64,000 nt of DNA, taken from NCBI GenBank assembly GCA_025738555.1, contig JAOVFP010000002.1, positions 8,184,001-8,248,000 of the forward strand, given 5' to 3'. Positions 58,586 through 64,000 of the stretch are shown piece by piece (within the stretch, counting starts at the first letter, position 1; the number at the start of each line of letters is the position of its first letter). A model generated the notes under the pieces. The model had not been told where the DNA came from. It saw only the letters and a list, made by a program, of their open reading frames with translations, and ran no database searches. The translations under genes and the position numbers were made by a program. This stretch comes from Cyathus striatus (Eukaryota > Basidiomycota > Agaricomycetes > Agaricales > Nidulariaceae).

Positions 58586-60989
58586 AATCGGCGACACATG
58601 AGAGAATTTGACATACACACAAACACGGGTGTCGTACCGACGCTGATAACTTTGCTCCATCGACCTTGAGACCCTGGGCCGCTGCCGTCGTCTGACCCTG
58701 CTGTAGAAGCCGCAGGAACTGATAGACTCGAAAAAGATCGATGGCGATAGGGATCCATCGAAGGATTGACGGGAGAAATTACCATCGACTACTGGGGACG
58801 AAGAAGGATACGGTAATTTTTGCGCGGGGTAGCAGCCGGTAGAGATTGAGGTTTTTGGTAGCCAGGGTATGAGAATGACGTCGCTAGCTGCTTGGGTATC
58901 ACGGAAATAGATATCTACGTCTCAGTGAACATTGCTTAGTACTGCATTCCGCAGGATTGTCTATAGAGATGTAACAAGAAAACGCAGTTTGTGTAAATAA
59001 GTTGAATATAATTATTCTCTTTTCCCAAGGGTCATCAATTCACGAGGCAGATATGACAGGCCGAGACTGAACGAGATCCTACAAGATGCCAGATGACCGT
59101 ATGATTAACGTTGAGCACTGTCCGTTTCATTCTTAGTCTATCTTGGGATATGCCTTGTCCATGACTGTTCCGTTTATAGCGACGCACATCAGTTGTGTAT
59201 GCCACTGAACGACCATCTGGTATCTTGAATCATGCGTGATCTGCTATCATGACTTAGGAGGTATATCAAAGCATTATTTATATTTTTGGATCATAATTCG
59301 GTCGAGTTTGTGACACACCCGAGCACCTACTGTTCCGAGTTATCTGGCATCCACTGAGTTGCTCAATTTTCTACGTTGGTCTTCAACAGTCTTCAACCTT
59401 CTGATATTGATACGCGAAATACGCTGTGCAGCGCATCTCCGAGTAAATACGTACATATCGCTAGGATATGTAACCGATGGCGGTCCGAAAGGAATTCTAC
59501 TGCGAATGCTAATTTTGTCGACAACAATGGTATTAAAAATATCAATGTCACAACAGTGCCCACTGTCTTGCTAGAGGATGTGCTAGGAACGCACGTTTAT
59601 CATTCTGTTAAATATGAATGAAAATTATAATTGGAGTAGAAGAGGCCAGTGTATAACCCAGGTGGGAATTATATAGCGGTGAGAAGCCAGTAGAACTTTG
59701 CGAATAGAATGACTAGTTCAGTCCAACGGGGAGGATTTTACCAGAAGTTCTACAATCTCATACTAGTATGTAGTGAGTAAAAAACATTATTGACCACATT
59801 TCTTTTATTGACGCGTCGTTGGACTAACAGGAGGGGTTGATCAAAGAGCGACTATAAAAGGATTGTTGAGTGACTGCCATGCATAGAAACGCAATGCGCA
59901 TCAACACGTGAACGCGTGATCATCGATGTTGAATTCTAAAAAAAACAGTTTAAACTTCTGGGCACCCTGATCGATTCCTTGTACTCGAACCACTGTCTAC
60001 AGCTACTGTATCCAACCGTATTTCTGCTATAAGTCGAATTTATAAGATTGATGGTGAAGGAAATTGTATGTAAGCTGTAATACTTCCTATTCTAACATAT
60101 TTGTTTGATTTCTCCTGCTTAGGTAGCTGAGGACGAGGGATTGTCTAAAGGAGATGTGAAAAATGATCGGAAGGTAGAAGGATTCGGAGGAAGATGGCAT
60201 GAACCATGATAGAAATCATAACGTATGGTAGTCGGCGAGAAAGCGAATTTAACAATTAAGCTCTACTATCTATCTAACCTTTTCTTTCGCTATTCTAATA
60301 CATTTATGTAGCTCGTCCTTATTGAAGTTCAGTAAGAGATCTAGTCGAAGAAATGAATTACGAGATCAGAGAATGAGGGATAGGGTTTAAAGCGAGCATC
60401 GACGAAGAGGGTTAGCAAGAGTACGAGGACAAAAAGACTATGTATGAGATTGAGGAGCAAAGCGGATAACATGAGGCGGATAACACCTGTCAACGTTTCA
60501 ATGATCATCCGTTCGCGTTCAACTTCCACTCCGACATAGGCTCTGTGCATTCTCAGCTCTCCATCCCTAGCTCACCCATTTCCGCGCCTTCCTAAAATGT
60601 GCATTAACGAGCACCGTCGCGAGCTGTCAGTCTGTCAAGAATTTTCCGGCACCGCTGACAAGAACCCTCAAAATTGGGCTTCCTCAAGTTTTTATTTTCC
60701 GTCCCTTCGTGAGGTTTCAAGCTATGTCATATTAGACTTTTTCATTCCTTAATCTGGGAACATCGTTTACCACAGCCTCTAGTACTTTACTTCTTATAGG
60801 TTTAATTGGTTTCACCGTGATGTATACCAGCTGCTTAATCAAGCTAATTCCTCTTCTCGTACTCAATTTTGAAGTTTTCACACTGTCAGATTCATTTCTC
60901 ATCTTTGCGCTATCAAAATCAATTTTATCATTCTCGCTAGTACACTCTAGTACGTTGTCGAATCTTAATTTACTCAACTGAACACCGTT

Positions 60990-61631
60990 CTACTTCACTT
61001 TAGGTCCCGCAGATACGACGGACGTTACGATCAAATTGCGTTGTCCTTGTTGGGTACACGCAGCCGCTCTATACATATGTATCAGTGGGAGATGCTCTGA
61101 TGGAGATCGTAGAGCAGATGCTAATAATACTAAGATGAAATGAGGAAATAATGCGCGATGAAGAGAAAAGAAGCTTACTGCCAGGTTGGATAGCGCCTCA
61201 AGTCCTTTTGGGAGTTGGCTAGATTCGGGGACCATTGCGAGGATCGTAATAATCCCTTTTTGAATTGTACAGAAATACTTGGACGACGAAGGTGCTTTGT
61301 ACATGAGGCAGATTTTCTTTATTTCTTTATTTTTCTGCCAGGTCCATTTTTCGTAATGTAACAGAGAGGGAATATTGGCGTCTGCCGAGGTATGAGCTTC
61401 TAGGTGATTGGGATAGAGTGGATATCGGTGGACGCACGGTAGTACTAGTGGTGCGTTGGTTAATTTTAGTTCCACAGCAGTGAATGTAACGTTGAACAAC
61501 TGTGCATCGACGTCATATAAAGGAATGCACTGCAGATAAATACTTGAATGTATCATCAAAAATGATCTTTTCAAGTTATTGTGTATATTAAAGAAGTGTG
61601 CCCAGGAAATTGCGATGATGGAGAATTCCAT
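60990..61631 (-). CDS. Hypothetical ORF, 213 residues
   Basis: The longest frame in the right-hand gene-poor region. It has no recognised domain. It contains an intron-like segment (GTAAGC at 61178 to ATTAG at 61121, 58 nt) whose removal would replace the C-terminus with a short different one. The composition is unremarkable, and it may be chance. Confidence 0.2.
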   Translation of the reverse strand: MEFSIIAISWAHFFNIHNNLKRSFLMIHSSIYLQCIPLYDVDAQLFNVTFTAVELKLTNAPLVLPCVHRYPLYPNHLEAHTSADANIPSLLHYEKWTWQKNKEIKKICLMYKAPSSSKYFCTIQKGIITILAMVPESSQLPKGLEALSNLAVSFFSLHRALFPHFILVLLASALRSPSEHLPLIHMYRAAACTQQGQRNLIVTSVVSAGPKVK

Positions 61632-62784
61632 ATACCAAAAGTGAGAAAGTTCAGTTACTATGAATATTCATCGACATTGTTTATGCGCTTCGATTCTCAA
61701 CGAGTACTAGTCAAACCGTATGTCTTGATATAATACGTGACGTTCCAAGAGCATTGCACTCCCAGGCGACACGAAGTCTTACCGCTGAATTGGTATGAGA
61801 AAATTCGATTATTTGACCACAGAGTTAACCGTTGAATCTCTGCTGCCATATGTGTTCTTACATACGTCTAGTTAAATTTACTCTTATATTGTTTTGGTAT
61901 AGCCCACCCAAACGATTTCCTTCGCTCCCTTCGGCATCTTGGCTCCATGTGACATTGAAATTGTGCATCAAATAAGTAGTATCATCATTGTTTGACGGTA
62001 TCCTTGCCTTTCGTGATTCAATACAATGTACTTATTTTGTGTGGGTATATAAGTCATCTGGAATTCTACCAGCCTGTCAGAGCTGTGTGATTTGTGTGAT
62101 TCTTGTAGAATAATTGAATGCGTGTAACCGTGTTGATTTATCATTGCGACTTTGCTTTAATTAGAGGATGTAGTAAGTGCTTACTTTCAAGTAATAAACT
62201 CGAATACGTGGGTAGATCAAAAGGTTGATTTGGAAAGTGGGGTGCAAATCTGTTGATATCATTCGGACATTAGACCCCGTCAAGACAAATTCCCGTTCCG
62301 CACCACATTCAGAAGTCACAAACGGGAACACCACTTGACCCGGAGAATTCAATAGTCTCGAGTCTCAAGCCTCGACTCCAGCAATGAAGCTAAGCTTAAG
62401 GACGACACAGGAGAATAATTGAAAACCCATACGAATGTGTAAAATCGCTTACACGAGGTTACACAGTCTCTCCTGTCCAATACTCGGAAAATGTATCCCC
62501 CCAATTTGGTGTGCGACTCCGCGAGCCGTTTATGAAGGGGGTGCACACGAGGACCAGTGCAGTATGCGTGTTTAGTGTGCATATTTAGCGTAGGAAGAGA
62601 TGGAAGTATGTGGTGGGATTTTTGATTTCATCGATAGTGGTGATTGGCATGTGGGGAAGTTGAGAATCTATGCAGTGGTTGGGGATTGGGATTGGGATGT
62701 TCATTGAGAGTGGTGGTATTTGAGTAGGAAGAGTTGCTATAAAATTGATTTGAGAGTTTTTTTTAAATGTTTTAGGAGCAGGAA

Positions 62785-62939
62785 TTGTATTTTGAGAGGA
62801 GTAAAGTAAATACAAAGTGGAATAGCGCTTTCGGGATTGGAAGAAGCGCCAAGATCCGAACATTCCCACGACACTTGGACGCAACGTCATTCCATTTCCT
62901 TTTCCAAAAAACTTTTACAGTCAGACTTGGGTCGAACCA
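62785..62939 (+). promoter_or_regulatory. Presumed promoter and leader of the aminopeptidase gene
   Basis: Noncoding sequence directly upstream of the first in-frame ATG at 62940. I see no clear TATA box. The position alone supports this call. Confidence 0.3.
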
Positions 62940-63857
62940 ATGCATCGAATTCTCGTGCGCTCATCAGCCGCCCCGCGACATTCTCACTCTCACTCTCACT
63001 CTTATCTGATCCCCCCTCTCAAACGCACCATGTCCACTGCAAGAGCATTCGTTTTCCCCCTCGTCCCCGCCACTGCCTCCAGCACAAAGCAGGGCGTCAA
63101 CCCCACTGAGCTGTGGGCTAAGACCCCGCAGGGCGAGAAGCCTGCCCCCGTAGCTACTGTCCGCACGTTCTATGATACGCCCAATGGAAGCGGGGGCGTT
63201 GTTGCGCTCAGTTCGCTTGGGGAGCTGTATGCTAAGGGAAATACGAAGGAGAATGCTAAGAGGGAGTTAGTGAGGAAGGCTGTGGGTGCTGCTGTTAAGC
63301 AGGTTAAGGAGTTGGAGGGTGTAAAGGAGGTTGGCGTTGATGTTGCTGGTGATGCGCATGCTGCTGGTTTGTTCTCTCCGTACCTATTTTGTGTTTTACA
63401 TGGTGACTGATGTGAGGGCGTAGCTGTTGCTGCTCATTTGGCGCAGTACAAGTTTACACTCAAGACTTCCCCCAACCCGTCGCCTTTTAGCATTGTTAAG
63501 CCTGCAAAGGACGAGAAGAAGCTCGAGTTTAAGCCTCTTGAAGTTTCTGCTGAGGCGAAGAAAGCTTGGGAGACTGGTGTCATCTATGCCGAGTCCCAGA
63601 ATCTTGCTCGTACCGTACGCTCTCTCATTTTCTTGTTTCTTTCGGATAACTAATGGGTGTATGCGTAGTTGATGGAGCTCCCTGCTAACATGATCACTCC
63701 TACTGTGCGTATACTGCTTTCGTTCGTTATTCTTATGCTCATGCGTCGACATGTCGACATGTAGGCTTTCACTGAACGCGTCAAGACTGAGTTTGCTGGT
63801 ATCCCTAACGTGGAGATTCTCGTTCGCGACGAGAAGTGGGCTGAGGAGAAGGGTATG
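62940..63857 (+). CDS. M17 leucyl aminopeptidase, 5' part (cut by window edge)
   Basis: This zinc or manganese metallopeptidase removes N-terminal residues from peptides; only its N-terminal domain is in the window. From the ATG at 63030, exons 63030-63366, 63424-63614, 63669-63704 and 63765-63857 join through introns of 57, 54 and 60 nt. The joined product reads ..GDAHAA-AVAAHLAQYKF.., ..ESQNLART-LMELPANMITPT-AFTERVKTEF.., ending ..WAEEKGM. The segment ARTLMELPANMITPTAF and the WAEEKGM end are hallmarks of M17 enzymes. The fourth intron starts GTGCGT at 63858, and its acceptor is not resolved. The metal ligands and catalytic residues lie beyond the edge. An in-frame ATG at 62940 adds 30 residues (MHRILVRSSAAPRH...), basic and Ser-rich like a mitochondrial presequence, so two start sites may serve two compartments. 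Confidence 0.88.
62982..63003 (+). repeat. CACTCT hexamer repeat in leader or presequence
   Basis: Three to four copies of CTCACT encode alternating His-Ser if the upstream ATG at 62940 is used. Otherwise they form a pyrimidine-rich leader just before the ATG at 63030, a common feature of fungal promoters. Confidence 0.75.
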
Positions 63858-64000
63858 GTGCGTAGCCTTTTATTATCTGTGTTCTTCTCTCTCTTTCGCC
63901 TTTTTCGTATTTGCCTTTCTTTTGCCCTTTTGCTTTGCTGGATTCGTCCCCGAGTCTTGCCACGGCACTTTAATGCATCCATAGGTGCATAAGGTGCAGA

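Larger units (their letters stand above)
53704..62784. other. Gene-poor region, no convincing gene
   Basis: About 9 kb with many short frames on both strands but no domain recognised. The first few hundred bases are the 3' region of the zinc-finger gene. GC-rich mini-hairpins lie at 58551-58585 and a low-confidence 213-residue frame at 60990-61631. Confidence 0.5.

Overview
The window looks like nuclear DNA of a filamentous basidiomycete, most probably an Agaricomycete. The clear genes carry short GT-AG introns (about 48 to 66 nt, one of 154 nt). The gene content (a secreted GMC oxidoreductase, a large TPR-CHAT protein, F-box/LRR paralogues, an Old Yellow Enzyme and a two-finger C2H2 factor) fits that group, and so does the load of Ty3-type, hAT-like and Tc1/mariner-like elements. 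The species cannot be named from the sequence. I found no tRNA, rRNA, CRISPR or prokaryotic operon structure.

Layout. 1-2331: the 5' part of a Ty3/Gypsy LTR retrotransposon on the minus strand (LTR, gag, start of pol with the protease), cut by the left edge and abutting an unidentified ORF fragment. 3374-4515: a hAT-like non-autonomous element. 4828-6159: a complete Old Yellow Enzyme gene with four exons. 8.9-21.9 kb: a transposon-dominated block holding a mariner-like MITE, two hAT-like elements with perfect 8-bp target duplications, a 4.93-kb terminal-inverted-repeat element with no recognisable transposase, a CpG-poor satellite block and another MITE. 22271-28910: a segmental duplication of an F-box/LRR gene, with the first copy intact and the second broken by a frameshift and a stop. 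29-30.6 kb: degenerate repeats of about 420-480 bp. 31364-35215: a 1261-residue TPR-CHAT gene. 35.7-37.7 kb: two Tc1/mariner/pogo-type elements side by side. 38634-40664: a GMC oxidoreductase with signal peptide. 40.7-52.3 kb: almost gene-free. 52342-53703: a C2H2 zinc-finger gene with a reading-frame problem at its exon junction. 53.7-62.9 kb: again no convincing gene. 62940 to the right edge: the first four exons of an M17 leucyl aminopeptidase.

The genes do not form an obvious pathway cluster; each is a single-gene unit surrounded by repeats. Points most worth following are the TPR-CHAT protein with an intact His/Cys pair, the OYE with two replaced active-site residues, the gag/pol stop-start overlap together with a methionine-free gag extension, the possible dual-start aminopeptidase, and the large transposase-less element at 12230-17163.
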